DNA of 64,000 nucleotides from Polydactylus sextarius. Lineage: Eukaryota > Chordata > Actinopteri > Polynemidae. Below the pieces are notes generated by a model. That model did no database searches and was not told the DNA's origin. It was given only the letters and a program-made list of their open reading frames with translations. Numbering within the stretch: position 1 is the first letter of the stretch; each line of letters opens with the position of its first letter. The position numbers were made by a program, and so were the translations under genes. Where the stretch lies: contig CM028913.1 in assembly GCA_016801845.1 (NCBI GenBank), positions 26,216,065 through 26,280,064 on the forward strand, written 5' to 3'. This document shows, piece by piece, positions 1 to 13,788 of this stretch.

Positions 1-1297
1 CTCCTGCGGGAAATCGTGAGAGCGATGCAGTGGCTGTAGCATGAGATGAGATGATGATAAGACGCTACGACGATAAGACGCTACGATAAGATGCTACGAC
101 GATAAGATGCTACGACGATAAGACGCTACGACGATAAGACGCTACGATAAGATGCTACGACGATAAGACGCTACGATAAGATGCTACGATGATAAGACGC
201 TACGATGATAAGACGCTACGATAAGATGCTACGACGATAAGACGCTACGATGATAAGACGCTACGATGATAAGACGCTACGATAAGATGCTACGACGATA
301 AGACGCTACGATATAAGATGCTACGATAAGACGCTGATAAGACGCTACGCTACGATAAGATGCTACGATGATAAGATAAGACGCCACGGCGATAAGACGC
401 GCTACGACGATAAGACGCTACGATGATAAAGACGCTACGATGATAAGACGCTACGATGATAAGATAAGACGCTACGGCGATAAGGCGCTACCATATAAGC
501 TACGATGATAAGACGCCACGACGCTACGATGATAAGATGCTATAAGACGCTACGATAAGATGCTACTTAAGACGCCATAAAGACGCTACGATGATAAGAC
601 GCTACGATGATAAGACGCCACGATGATAAGACGCTACGATACACGACGATAAGACGCTACGATATTACGATATAAGACGCTACGATGATAAGACGCTACG
701 ATGACGCTAATAAGACGCTACGATGATAAGACGCTACGAGACGCTACGATAAGATGATACGCTACGATGATAAGACGCTACGATAAGAAAGATAAGACGC
801 TATGATAAGACGCGATGATAAGACGCTATCTGACGATAAGACGCTACGATGATAAGACGCTACGATAAGACGATAAGACGCTACGACGATAAGACGCTAC
901 GATGATAAGACGCTACGATGATAAGACGCTACGATGATAAGACGCTACGATGATAAGACGCTACGATAAGATGCTACGATGATAAGACGCTACAATAAGA
1001 TGCTACGATGATAAGACGCTACGATGATAAGACGCTACGATGATAAGACGCTACGATGAGACGCTACGATAAGACGCTACGATGATAAGACGCTACGATA
1101 AGACGCTACGATGATAAGACGCTACGATGATAAGACGCTACGATGATAAGACGCTACGATAAGACGCTACGACGATAAGACGCTACGACGATAAGACGCT
1201 ACGACGATAAGACGCTACGATGATAAGACGCTACGATGATAAGACGCTACGATAAGACGCTACGATGATAAGACGCTACGATGAGACGCTACGATGA
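1..1297. repeat. 13/16-bp minisatellite rich in GATAAG
   Basis: The whole stretch is made of GATAAGACGCTAC (13 bp) alternating with 16-bp versions that start GATGATAAG or GACGATAAG. There are many small deletions and substitutions. It begins before or at the window edge and stops at about 1297. Most units contain GATAAG, and the TGATAAG form matches the GATA-factor site WGATAR. There is no open reading frame of note. Confidence 0.95.
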
Positions 1298-3363
1298 GGT
1301 TTTTGCAACAAACAGTGTGAAAAATTCACCTTTTCTCCTCATCCAATGTTTTTTCTACTATGAATAGAAACAGCTAGATAGATAGGTAGATGACTTCATT
1401 GGTCCCTTTTGGATCAAAAAAAGATGAAAAAAAGAAAAAGATGAAATGATGATGAAATTTTTCGTGATTATTGTCGCAAAAAAAAATTTCATCTCATTTT
1501 ATCTTTTTTCATAATGAATTTTTCATGACTTAATTTCATCTAGTTGCCTTCATTTTCAATGGGGAGAATTTGTCGCAGATTTTTGCGAATTATGTCACGA
1601 AAAATGCGTTTTTGGAGAATAAAAAGGTATAATTTGTCTGTGTGTGGTCAATGGTATTTGAGTTGAAAGAAATCAAAATTTGGTATGGAAGAAAAAGAAG
1701 AAGAAGAAACACTACAGACAATAGTTTGCAGTGCTACGCATCACAAAGCTTCTATGGCTTTGCTTTAGAAGGAGCGTTTATTCACCGTTCTTCAACTATC
1801 TGATGCGTCTCCAGTCACAAAAATGTTCTGCTGATTTAGTTTAGTTAACTGTTTATAAACAAGCCAATATCAGAATGAAGTTGGGTCCTGCTTTTCATGT
1901 TAGCATGAGGTTTGACGCTACTGATGTTGGTTCGCCATAAACAAGCTAATGTTAGATCCTTTGCTTTTACATTTTACAAAAAAACCCAACAAACATCTGA
2001 GAGCATCTTTAGTTGCTGTGATGTGAGCTAATTTTAATGAAATGTAGGCTGACATGCTAACATGCTAACCTAGCTCAACTATCGTTCAACCAGTAAAGTA
2101 AAACTTAGAGACTAATTTTCCTCCGCAAATAAACATGTTGTAACAGTTAATGTGTCGTATTAACTTCACCTCTGCTACAGCAACAGTGTTGGTGTGAACA
2201 TTTGAACGATGAGCTACGATGATACAAGACACCATGTTGAGGCAGAGACACTGATGGGGACACATGCTAAATAACTGGTGTTAGCTGCAATATTTGAGAT
2301 TTGCACAGACATAAAGAAAAATAAATTTCCTGCCGGGGTTTCCTGATATTTCACCAGGTCACTGTGACCTTTGACCTTTGCTCACCTTGAAGTCATTTTC
2401 AGGTATTTTGAGCAGAAAAATGTAGAGAAAAAAAAGTGAAGTAATCATTATCTGCAGCCGTGAGAGCTCATTGATTGTGTTGGTTGTTTGATTTCTTTTG
2501 CCAGGCTGCAAAAAAAAAAAAAAGAAACACAAAGACAAAAAAACCCTGCAGACGTTGAACCCACTGGAATTTAGACGTCAGAGCGTTTTGGTATTGAGCA
2601 ATGGCATCAGATGAAACATTTCTTTGCCTTCCGTTGTTTTTTGTGGTCACTTAACGTCGTCTTAAACCTTAAAAACCTTAAAATAAAATACAGAAGCTGG
2701 AGCCACGGTGACCTGACCTTGTTACGTAAGCGGCGACTGGAAACCGACAAACGCTGCGTTGCCGGTGCAGACTGGTGTGTACATTCGCCACGGCGACTAC
2801 CAGCGGCGAGTGGTTAAAGTGAGCGTGTGGGCGTGATTTGTAAAGATTGTGTGTGTGGAAATATGTGAACAGTGGGTGTATGAGTCACCTCAGCGTGGGC
2901 CGCTGTTTAAAGGCCATTTTCTAGGAGATGTCATGAAACGGTTATTAGTGTAGATGTGTGTGCGTGTGTGTGTGTGATGTGGTTTCGTCATTTGAGTCGC
3001 GGCGCAGCAGGATTCCCCCCGTCGCACAGTTTAGATGAAGATATCAGAAACAGAAGGTGTCCACTTGAAGTTGCAGCGACGACGATGACGAACCAAATAT
3101 TTGCACGTTCGTCTATAAATAAAGTGAATGAAACGTTGCTGCTGCTGCACAGATGAAGTGTGTGTTATTTTTTAAGTCTGGAGTTTTCTCCTGCATTCTC
3201 CTGATTATGTGTGTGTGTGTGTGAAACATTTGCCCGTGTGTTTTCCACCGTGGCAGGTGTGTAAAGGTGTGACCACCACAACGTCTTCATTGTTATTTAT
3301 TTTTTGATTTGTACGTGAACTCGGCGCCTGATGATCATGATGCTGTTGTTGGTCACACACTGA

Positions 3364-3364
<1 letters not shown>
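1298..3364. other. No gene seen; AT-rich unique sequence
   Basis: This is AT-rich sequence with short A runs and a short (TAGA)n near 1375. The small open frames on both strands have no recognisable domains, splice sites or codon bias. A short (GT)n lies near 2953-2975. Confidence 0.6.

Positions 3365-3432
<68 letters not shown>
3365..3432. repeat. (CA)n microsatellite
   Basis: About 34 uninterrupted CA units. The poly-Cys/Val and poly-Thr/His frames across it are artefacts of the dinucleotide repeat. Confidence 0.97.
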
Positions 3433-3434
<2 letters not shown>

Positions 3435-3784
3435 TAAACAAGTGGTTGCATTTCTGCATGAGTCACAGTCGTGGGCAGCGGTGGAAAGTTTCCTTGTTTG
3501 GGTTCACCCCCAACATCTGACACCTTTAATACTTCTTTTATCTGACGTGAGCCAAGACTGAAAACTTTGATCAATCAATTCTTTATAATATTTGCAGATA
3601 TAGAAACGATTTGATCCACATGAGACAAAAAGCAACAAAAATGTAAATTTATTTATAAACTTTAAAATAAATAAAATTTTAAATGATAAAAATCTATTAT
3701 ACAAAATCTTATTTTTAAAAATAAAATAGTCGTGATGAATAAATAAATACAATGAATTGATACATTTGTATAAATGTTATTCTC

Positions 3785-3834
<50 letters not shown>

Positions 3835-5079
3835 AAGTGTTTTAATTTAACTTAATTTAATTTAATCTTGAAAAACTTTATTTCTTCCCATTTGCATTTA
3901 TTGAAGCAGAATTTTATAAATTTCATAAAACACAAATTAAATGTGACAACATGAATCTATGTTTTCACTTTGTCAATAATATTGGATCATTGATTGTTAA
4001 ATTGATCCATTGATCCAGGACATGTAGACATTGTTATTTTCCTCCTATTTAGGTTATGTTTTTAATCTGGTCTGTAAAAGACCCAGGACCTGGTCCTGGT
4101 CTCTGGTCCAGAGCTAAGTGGTATTTAGGGTTAATGAGCGATGTTTGAATTTCTAATTGATGTCGGTTCACATGTTTAAGAATAATGAATTAATTATTAA
4201 AATTAATGTATTTAATATTAAAAATTACACCGATTCATCTTTAATAATCTGAGACAACCTGTTGAATGAATGAAAAATTTTTTTTTTTCATTTCTCAAGA
4301 GGAACACACTTGTTCTTCAGTGTCTGGATTGTTCCCAGTGTTTCCAGTCAACAGCCAATAGGAATCCTCCGTCCTGAACGCCAGCTGTGGCGACGTAACT
4401 CACAGGTCCAGATGTTCACACGTGTCCTGCTGCTTCTCTGACTGGTTTGTCACTGTAAACTTCACAAGTTGAGGCTTTGCTTCAGTTCATATTGGGATTT
4501 TGTACTTCATTGTCTCACACACCAAACAGTTGCACGTGACGCTGGACGTTTCCAGGCCTCGTTCTCTGCCGTTTTGGCTCTGTAGCGTTTAATTTGCAGG
4601 AGGCTTAACCTCCAGGTCACATGACCCCGGTTGTCGGGGAGAACATTGGTTTCCATGATCGACGTCACAGCGGAGACTTCCTGTGACGGTGAGTTCATTA
4701 AAGCTGCAACAAGAATACGTCTGATCGTTGTTTTAGGTTAAAGTTTATTTCACAAACACGAGGGTTTTTATGGTGATGAACGTTTTTTCTTCTTGAGTCT
4801 GAATCGTTTCAAGTAAAATCAGTTGATATGATTTTGATGAAACGTGTCCAACCTCCCTGAGGACACACGTCAGATCGTATGTTGTTTGTTCTCAGTAGTT
4901 TTCCACGCGTATGAGTTGATTCGATAACAGCAGCCGTGTTCTTCATCCGTCCTCCTCTTCCTCAATTGATGAATGAATGAATCTGTTGAGGATGAGACGT
5001 CATCGCTTCTAATCTTCAGGTATGAACAACGGTAAATGTCAGCTGATGGCGGCGAACCAGTCTGGTCATGCCTTCGCCC

Positions 5080-5120
<41 letters not shown>

Positions 5121-8100
5121 TGTGTGTGTGTGTGTGTGTATGCAGATGTAACATAAAAGTTGATCATTTTCTTGGCGATGACTCATCACAGCATGATCCT
5201 CTGTCAAAATCATGTCGACCTTTGATATTTTCTTGTTTTTGTGCAACCCCGTGGGCGATTGTGACTAAAACAATTCTTCAGTGTCTTGTCATAGTTCACC
5301 TGGTATCTCAAACATTTAGTAAAGTTCATATATAATTGGTTGTGATTTCTGCAGCTGCAACATGTTGATCGATTATTGTCTTCAGTGTCATAAACACATA
5401 AATAAAACTCGACAGGTTTTATCTGTAGGACGTTTTCACACCTTAGTGTTTTTCCACATAAATCAGTGAAATAAAGCAGATGCAATGTTGTTTAAAAGAT
5501 TTAAAAAGAATAAAATAATAGTAAATTAACGCAGTCAGATTTTATCCTGTCACCATAAATATATTCATTCCTGTTAAATCATCGTTGGTTTGTATGAAAC
5601 ATGAGTCAAAACTAGAAACAAAACAACAGTTTCACTTCTTTACTAAATTTTGAGAAGCGTCTTGTCGTCTCATTTTCTTCTTTCACAAAAAGTCAGTCAC
5701 ATTTTGACATTTACATCTTATAAATAAAACAAAATTAAAAATATTATTGTTCTATAAATAACAGTGTAACAGTGTAATGTAAATATATATTTACATTTTT
5801 TTTAGTGTTTCATAGTTTTGCAAGAGCAATAAAAGAATAAACAAAATAAATAAAAAATAAACAGAAAAAACATTGTTTGCTTGATTTGACACAACTGATT
5901 TGAAACAACTTTTTATTTTTAATTCAATGATTTTTTTAAGTTTGTGCAAGTTACGTGACAACGGCTGAATTTCAGTTTGTTTTAAATCACCTTCACCTCA
6001 ACCTTGACCTTTCCTTTGATTTAAAAAGAGCAAAGTTCACCTTTTATGATTCACTGTCTCAGCTTTGGCATTTAAATTTTTTCTCCTTCTCACGACTGAA
6101 ACCCGCCGCTCGACAATGGTTCGGGAAAAAGGGCACCGGGTTCCCGCTCCGTCGGGGCGGATGAGCAGTAATCCCAACACACCGGCGTGGGCGCTATTGT
6201 GAGGGTGAGGATGCCTTCCCAGAAGTCCTTGCTGTGTCTACGCAGAGCGGAGACACACCTTTAATTTTTCCATCTGAAATATTTCCTCAGGTGCGAGAGG
6301 GGGAGGAAGCGTCAGGACTTCCCTTCCTGAGCTTCTGCCAAAGTGCATACCTGACGAGCAGGTATGAAAGCTCGCCGCTCCCTGTGACTGGAAGTGCTGA
6401 CTTGTTGCGTGGGAGAGCGGTGCCCAAAGAAATGTTGACATAATCATGTGGTGATGTAACGCACAGGGAGTTCCAGTGAGTGTAATTTTCAGGAATATTG
6501 GAAATCGAAAATACGTTTGATTGGAAGTGCAGCCGCGTCCTCTCGCCCACCTGCTGCTGGAACAGCGACACAGAGGGAATTATAGTTGCAAAATAAAACA
6601 TTTTGCATCATTTCCAAGACGTCGATTTTCCACTCGTGCTCAGATGACCACATGACAGAGCTGAAACCGCAACGAGGTTTCTGAGGCTCCGGCTTCTGCC
6701 AAATTCTCAACCACACGGGTCCGTGGATCTGAGGGTCTGAGGTGCAAACTGGTTGAAAAGAAAACATCTTTTATCATGTTTTCTTACTTTAATTTTTTAA
6801 GTACAGCTTCTTTATTCTGTCATTTTTCTCCCACTGTTTGAGGGTTCAGGAGAGAAAAGCTGGAAATGACGCTCAGACTGAACTGTGCTGCTTTGATTTG
6901 AAGCTCCAAGTCTCTTTAGTCAATTCTGTAGTCGAAATTCAGGCCAGATACAGATCGTTGATATTTAAAATAAGAATTAGGACAATACACAACAGAGAAA
7001 CAACAAACAATCTGAACAATAAGTGAATTATGTAAAAGTAACTTTACTTAGTTACTATTCTGACTTCAGGTGACTTTTCCAGTGCAGGATGTTTCCTCCC
7101 CAGACGAATGAGAGTGTGAACGTCGTCACAATTACGTGTTTGTGTTTATGAACGAGACACAGACGCTTCAACCTGGAAACAAACTGACCATCGATCGCTG
7201 CTTGACAAGTTCATGTGTCCAAGATAAAGAAAAAAACAGCCGGTGGAAACACATTCTTCAATAAAACGTTCAAGTTTTTCTTCACATTAGATTCAAACAT
7301 TTACGCATTTAGACTCGAAGATGAAAACATTAGAGTTCAGGGATCAAAGGTCAAAGGTCAACCGTGACAATGATTTTGTTTTTATTGTAAAACAACTTTT
7401 AAACCATTTACAAACATGTTTTTCTTGACCATCAGTTGTTGTTTGTTTGTCGGAGAAACAAAGTGAGTGAGTCCATCGTGAACTGTGTCAGACTGATCAT
7501 AGTGTTGTTGTAGAGACAGAGTCAACAAGGAGAAGATCAAACACGAACACGTCTGACACATGTGACGCTGCGTAACTAAGGTTTCAGTCGTCATCAGTAA
7601 AATCTGACGAATAGACACGTTGGACGTTGATGATTAAAGGTGACGGACGTTTTTGTTCAAACGTTTCCTGGTTAAATCTTCTCAAACACGATGATAATGA
7701 TCTGAATATTCTGGAGGTTTTAGATTCCAAAATGAATCAATAAGATGAAATCATCTGATCAGTCTCAAACAACAACAACACGGATGATTCAACCTCGTTT
7801 ACTGAGGTTTTGCTACTGTTCGTAACAAAAAATCCTACAATTCCCAACAAAATGGAATCAATGAGACTTTGTCGCTCAGTATGTCATCGTTTCTTCTGCT
7901 TCTTGTTTCTAAAAATACATTTCTGAACGCTGTCGTTCGATGAGTCGTTTCTCTGGTAGTAACCTGCGTAACGACATTTGATTGCGATTATTTGCTGCTG
8001 ATTGTTATTGATATCAGAGGAGCAGCCTCTCCTCCTTCCTCTTCTTCTTCTTCTTCTTCCTCCTTCTTTTCTCAGTTGAGTTTTCTGTTGACTCACCGGA

Positions 8101-9230
8101 TGTGAATCACCTCAGACAGAGAGAAGCTCCGTTGTCTAAATGTTTGGTCAGGCGCTCTAATGTTGTGTAATGTTTGGAAAGTTGTGATAAATAAGTTCAG
8201 TGAAGCCTCGGCCTCGTGGCTGCTTTCAAAATCCTGATTTTGAAAAAGAAAAAAATGACGAGGCTGCAAGTTTCTAACAAGAGAAATCTTATGTCAGATA
8301 TGTCTCGAGATGTGGAAGTATGATGCCAACGAGTTCAAGTAGGAAGTGACAGAAACAACAAGTTAAAATGAATTTCTGTGTGTTTAACCTCAGATAAACG
8401 ACGTAGAAAAGTTCTTAATTGTGACATGGACACCTCTTCATGGCCGTTTTTACAGTTTCTTGAGATTCAATGAAATACTTATATGCATTAAACAAACAGT
8501 TTTCTGTCCTGAAAGTTTCTTAATTGCATTATTACGAACTTTTGCACGGCTGAGACAAAAAAATAAACAGCGCCTAAAATCAAAATGAAGATGTGAACAA
8601 AACAATTAAATAACTATATATGTGATGACTGTGCAGCTCCCTTGGTTGTTAATCTTGTCCAACCTGTTTGTCGTCTTCTGCATCGCACACCCTCCACAGT
8701 CATGTAAAAATGATGTGTTGCTGTTTCGCTGCAGCGCCACCGCTGCTTGTCAGCGGCTGCTGTTTCGTTTCATCCAGCTGCCAAACCAGACTGAGGTCAG
8801 CGGCGAGTCACGACCTCAGACTGACACACTTTGCCAATGTCAACCTCCTCCTCCTCACTCCTTCCTCTGCTCTCTCTTTCCTCTTCGCCGACGACGGCAG
8901 GAACTTCCACTTCGTCTTCGGTCCAGGAACATGCTTCCACTGTGGAAACACGGCTGCACGACACACATGCACTTATTTCCACAAGCAGACGACTTACACG
9001 TCTCACTTTTGCAACATTTAATCCTCTACGTTGTTGCACAAATAACACAAAGTATCTGAAACAAAAACGCTCTTATCAGCAATGCTCACATTCAAATGAC
9101 AAGACTGACATTGAACGTCGTCATGCAAAGCAGACGTTGTTATCCACCACGTATGTGGATCTTCTCCTTAAAGACAGCTGCTATTATTGGACACTTATCA
9201 GTGTTAATGGACAGACGAGACACGTAGGTA

Positions 9231-9266
<36 letters not shown>

Positions 9267-9945
9267 AACAGAGGAAACACACACGGGAAGAGTCATCATA
9301 TTCAAAGCAGACAGGAATAGAAACAGACCACATGAGGTAACCACAGTGGCGTAAGCAGTAGCCATTACCTCAACAATGACCGTGACCAGTGGTAACCTTT
9401 ATTGTGTGTGTGTGTGTGTGTGAATGCCTTTCCATAGTCCGGGTATTTCTGCTCTCCATGAACGTATCTGGTTTTTATATAAGGTAAAAAAAAAAGAAGC
9501 AGGGACTTACATAATTGTTGGCGCTTGAAGTTTCTGAGTGTGTGTGTGTGTGTGTGGAAAAGCTTGTGGAGCTGCAATTAAAAGTGTGTGTGAGTGTGTG
9601 TCCGTGACGCTGTCCTGGCCACGGTTGTGGAAATGCTCGGCCTCCCCACGCTGCTGGATGAAAGAATGGAGGGTGTGTGGAGCAGCGATGATGGCGGCGG
9701 CGACGGCGACGGCGCTGTTGGCGAGAATGTCGTGGCGTTGAGGGGCTTTGATGGTTGGATGGAGAAGAGAAACCGTTTCACTGCGGCACTGGCAGACAGA
9801 GACGGTGGGGAAAGTTGGGTCGAGTCCCATCTTCTGTAAACCAGACCCCCGTTTGTTTCGTTATGTGTCGTAGGGTTTGTTCTGTTGCTTCGTTGAAGGG
9901 TTGACACAGAACATGGAGTCGATGTGTCTGTGTCTTTATCTCTCC
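3433..9945. other. No gene seen; unique sequence with scattered microsatellites
   Basis: It contains (AT)n/(GT)n at 3785-3832, (GT)n at 5081-5140, (CA)n at 9231-9264, and short GT/CA runs near 9403-9422 and 9537-9600. A GC-richer complex patch at about 6090-6450 and a GCG-rich patch at 9620-9840 have open frames on both strands, but no domain that I recognise and no supporting splice structure. I see no RNA gene. Confidence 0.5.
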
Positions 9946-10627
9946 AGTCAGTAGTCAGTTGGTTGATAGTCGGTCGGTTAACCGTCAGTAGTCAGTCGGT
10001 TAATAGTCAGTAGTCAGTCGGTTAATAGTCAGTTAATAGTCAGTAGTCAGTCAGTTAATAGTCAGTAGTCAGTCAGTTAATAGTCAGTAGTCAGTTGGTT
10101 GATAGTCGGTCGGTTAACCGTCAGTAGCCAGTCGGTTAATAGTCAGTTAATAGTCAGTAGTCAGTCAGTTAATAGTCAGTAGTCAGTTGGTTGATAGTCG
10201 GTCGGTTAACCGTCAGTAGTCAGTCGGTTAATAGTCAGTTAATAGTCAGTAGTCAGTCGGTTAATAGTCAGTAGTCAGTCGGTTAATAGTCAGTTAATAC
10301 TCAGTAGTCAGTCGGTTAACTGTCAGTAGTCAGTCGGTTAATAGTCAGTTAATAGTCAGTAGTCAGTTGGTTGATAGTCGGTCGGTTAACTGTCAGTAGT
10401 CAGTCGGTTAATAGTCAGTAGTCAGTCGGTTAATAGTCAGTTAATACTCAGTAGTCAGTCGGTTAACTGTCAGTAGTCAGTCGGTTAATAGTCAGTAGTC
10501 AGTCGGTTAATAGTCAGTTAATAGTCAGTAGTCAGTCGGTTAAAAGTCAGTAGTCAGTCGGTTAATAGTCGGTTAATAGTCAGTAGTCAGTCGGTTAACA
10601 GTCGGTCGGTTAAAAGTCAGTAGTCAA
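9946..10627. repeat. AGTCAGTCGGTTAAT-type minisatellite
   Basis: This is a tandem array built from AGTCAGT, CGGTTAAT and AGTCAGTTAAT modules. Larger blocks of about 100 bp recur, for example the block containing TTGGTTGATAGTCGGTCGG, which suggests higher-order units. Many units contain GTTAAT. Confidence 0.93.
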
Positions 10628-11264
10628 ACGTCCCCAGCAGTTGATTTTCTAACATTTAAACTTCACAAATTTGATGAAACGTTTGACCTCGAGTAAGACG
10701 AGTAACAAGGCTGCACACGATGTTAGTGTTGTGTTGATAATTAACAACATTTTCCTCTAGCGCCACCAGCAGGTCAGAGTCTGATATCTGCCTCATGGAC
10801 TGGCCTTCAATTCGTCTCCAGATCTTTATGGTTCTACATCAAAACTGGTTATTTGTCTAATGTTTTTAATGTTGCTTTTTTATTTGGCTAATGAAAGAAT
10901 TTGTTTGGAAACAGTAGATCTCAGAAGTTACAACCATGTTAGCTAATGCTGCGTTTCTTACAGATCACAACAACAACAACAAAAAAGACCATGTAACTTA
11001 TGGTTTAAGTTGAACATTGAACGTGAGTAACAAGGTTAAAGTGATGTTTGATTGTGACCTGATCCTCCACGTCAACGTCTCTGATCAACGATGAACGAAG
11101 CTACAACTGTTTGTTTCTTTAATGAGCAGGAACATTGAACCAGTTGTTTCCTGACACTTTGTAGCATCACTGCTCCTACAGATGTGAAGCTGCTGTTCTT
11201 TGGGACTAAAGCTGCGTCCTTCGTCTCCGTAGACGTCACAGGAGACAAAGCTGTCTCATTTCAA
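10628..11264. other. No gene seen
   Basis: AT-rich unique sequence between two minisatellites. I see no open frame, RNA gene or recognisable element. Confidence 0.55.
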
Positions 11265-11451
11265 AGATAACATGCTAACGTTAGCTCAATGATAACATGC
11301 TAATGTTAGCTCAATGATAACATGCTAACGTTAGCTCAATGATAACCATGTTAACGTTAGCTAAAAGATAACCATGCTAACATTAGCTCACAGGATAATC
11401 ATGCTAACGTTAGATAAAAGGATAATCATGCTAACGTTAGTGTGAAGATAA
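11265..11451. repeat. About seven 26-28-bp units with palindromic GCTAACGTTAGC
   Basis: Each unit reads roughly GATAACATGCTAACGTTAGC followed by TCAAT or AAAAG. The core GCTAACGTTAGC is a perfect 12-bp palindrome in the best units. Later units diverge. Confidence 0.9.
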
Positions 11452-11455
11452 CCAG

Positions 11456-11560
11456 CCAAACCTCCTCAGTGTCTTTAGGACTAAACTGTAACAGACTGAG
11501 GAACATTTTCCACCAGGTTTTCTTCAGATTCACGTGTTGTTGAAGCGTTGACACTCAGAC
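11456..11560 (+). repeat. Dispersed repeat family 2, copy a
   Basis: About 105 bp, starting AACCTCCTCAGTGTCTTTAG, that recurs in direct orientation at 27236-27341 with only a few differences. Both copies follow sequence rich in GCTAAC/TTAGC words. The class is unknown; a fragment of an interspersed repeat is likely. Confidence 0.8.
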
Positions 11561-11659
11561 CAACATTTGCAACATTTGATCATCACAAAAAGAATCCACT
11601 TTTATCTTCTCTATTGCAGCTGAATTAAACTTGATCAGCTCTGAAATGTCAACAAACAT

Positions 11660-11960
11660 TTGATGAGCAACTTTCCGTTTTGTGTATTGTCTTTGATGAT
11701 GCACGACGACCTTGTGATGCTCACGACACCGTGTAAATATATTCATCGACATCAAACCGTATGCAGAAGTAGCTTCTTTATTGAGCGGCGGAGGGGCTGC
11801 CCTCACTTTGCATCATGGGAAGCCCCCAGGATGATGAGGATTTGCATGCAGAAAAAAAAAATATCAAAGGCAGTGACACAAACATACCGACGGGTTATTC
11901 GTTGGTAGAGCGTCTGAGCTGCTTCTGTTTCCCATCGTACATGAGATAGGAATTCATGCT
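11660..11960. promoter_or_regulatory. Possible conserved non-coding element (weak)
   Basis: This is complex, non-repetitive sequence with an octamer motif ATTTGCAT near 11831 and a TCF/LEF-like ATCAAAGG near 11864, in a region otherwise made of repeats. Nothing shows it to be functional. The call rests only on sequence complexity and motif content. Confidence 0.15.
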
Positions 11961-12379
11961 GAGAAGCAGCGAGAGTGTGTGCGTGTGTGTTTTACTTGTA
12001 GTGGAAACTCTTTGGGAATCTGTGCCGAGGAATGTCTGGGCAGGATTTCCTCTTTTCCCCAGCGGAGCAAACCATTCACACACGCTTTTATCTGTACAAC
12101 AGGAGCACGTAGCAACGTAGCAACATCTCGGCTCTGTGTGCACGTCAACGTCCAACACGTCAAACACGCCTCGTGGCGCAGACGACTCCGGTCCAAACCA
12201 TGATGCGTCTGATGTGTGTTACCAAATCTCTAAAACATTAAACTCTCACTTTCTCTGACTTCTTCTTTCTCCACTTCACTGGAATGTAACTTCAGTCTGA
12301 CCTCGTGACTCATCTCTCCCACGCTGACCACACCAGTGCTGTCTGTCCGAAACACACTCTCACACGCTACACGTATGCC

Positions 12380-12417
<38 letters not shown>

Positions 12418-12920
12418 TGCGTCACTGTGTTGTGGTGTGGCCTGTAACTCACAGACAGCTGTTCCTGCTTAGCTGTCATGTCAGCCATGATGTCAGAGCT
12501 TTGTTGTGTGTGATTGGCTGACGTTGGAGAGTGTGTGTGTATGTGTGTGTGAGTGTGTGTGTGTGGGAGAGAGATGGTCGCTCGTGGTCATGGACAAAAC
12601 GCCGACCTCTTACCTTTTTACAGCAGAGCTCTTACGTCCGTCTTGTCACCACAGTGTGAAAATATGTTGCAGAAAAGTTACACGTGTTGACGTGTGTGTG
12701 AATTGAAGCTGCAGTTTCTCTTTAACTGTCACACAGGATTTTAGTTTAAAGGATTTTAAAAAGTCCAGTTTTAGACCTTTTTTGTCCAGTTTTTATATCA
12801 AAAGATGCTGAAACTTTATATCAGTGACAACTGATTCCAGTCATCAATGTTAGTTACATGAACCATAACCTATATTGAACATAAACATACATAACATACA
12901 TCATTTAGTAAATTCTTGTA
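11961..12920. other. No gene seen; microsatellites
   Basis: It contains (CA)n at 12380-12410 and short GT runs at 12529-12564. The remaining unique sequence has no supported gene. Confidence 0.5.
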
Positions 12921-13200
12921 ATGTAACAATGGATCAAAGTAACAAGTTGATGACGTTTACTCCTCATACACTTCACCTGGACACGCCCCCTGTTCCTCAT
13001 CAGCCAATCAGAGCGCTTAGTTCGGTGGTTGTAGTGTGTAGTAGCAGCTTCACTCCTGCTGTCAGACCTGAACGTTAGAAGATTAAAGAGAATTAAAGTT
13101 TATTTCTTGACACAAACTTACAGTTGAGACATGAAGCAGCAGCAGGTGATGGAGGACGAGCTGACGCTCTTCATCACCAACATCAACTCAACATGGACCT
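12921..13200 (+). repeat. Dispersed repeat family 1, copy A (promoter-like, short ORF start)
   Basis: Nearly the same sequence occurs on the opposite strand at 44333-44743. Reading on the plus strand, it has a GC-box-like CACGCCCCC, an inverted CCAAT context (CAGCCAATCAG), a stretch resembling a 5' leader, then an ATG at 13131 opening a short frame MKQQQVMEDELTLFITNIN. Compared with copy B it lacks about 75 bp, with CAGG microhomology at the junction. It is probably the 5' part of an unidentified mobile element. Confidence 0.7.
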
Positions 13201-13535
13201 TTCCTGATCTTTTCTCAGTTTTCATCAGAAAAGAGATAGAGTTGAATGAGCATCCAGCAATTAGACCGAGCCCTGGTTAGATTCATGTCCTAGAGATATT
13301 TTAATTTCAAAACAAACAAAGTGGAGTCAGAGACAAAAGTGAGGTGTGTTACACACTCATTCAGGAAACATTTTCTCAGATTAAAAGTGTGTGTGTGTGT
13401 GTGTGTCCAGTCATGGTCACCATGGTGAAATCTTGCTAAAAAATCGTCATGACAACTCAGGCCTTCGACAGCCATGTTGTAAGCCAAAACACGTAACTAT
13501 CTCCTACGCATCAACAGCATTTACAAACTCACTCA

Positions 13536-13538
<3 letters not shown>
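13201..13538. other. No gene seen
   Basis: Unique sequence with a short (GT)n near 13388-13407. No open frame can be supported. Confidence 0.5.

Positions 13539-13612
<74 letters not shown>
13539..13612. repeat. (CA)n microsatellite
   Basis: About 36 CA units. A second (CA)n of about 28 units follows at 13731-13786. Confidence 0.97.
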
Positions 13613-13729
13613 CACAAAGACACCCACACGCAGCAACACAACAACGTATATGACAACAGATTTAAAACGAGCAACTTGTTTATGAGACAAAATTAGTTTG
13701 TTGTTTACCCGACACAGACTGATGGAGCT

Positions 13730-13730
<1 letters not shown>

Positions 13731-13786
<56 letters not shown>
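13731..13786. repeat. (CA)n microsatellite
   Basis: About 28 uninterrupted CA units. Confidence 0.96.

Positions 13787-13788
<2 letters not shown>

Noticed and set aside
1..1297. CRISPR-like array
   Set aside because: Repeats abut each other without unique spacers, and the DNA is clearly from a vertebrate. It is a minisatellite.
8622..9340. Overlapping plus-strand frames of 117-169 residues
   Set aside because: There are three frames in the same region with no conserved motif, and one runs into a CA repeat. Composition looks random.
9594..9839. 81-residue plus frame and 107-residue minus frame in GCG-rich DNA
   Set aside because: Both strands are open because the stretch is GC-rich. There is no family resemblance and no splice context.
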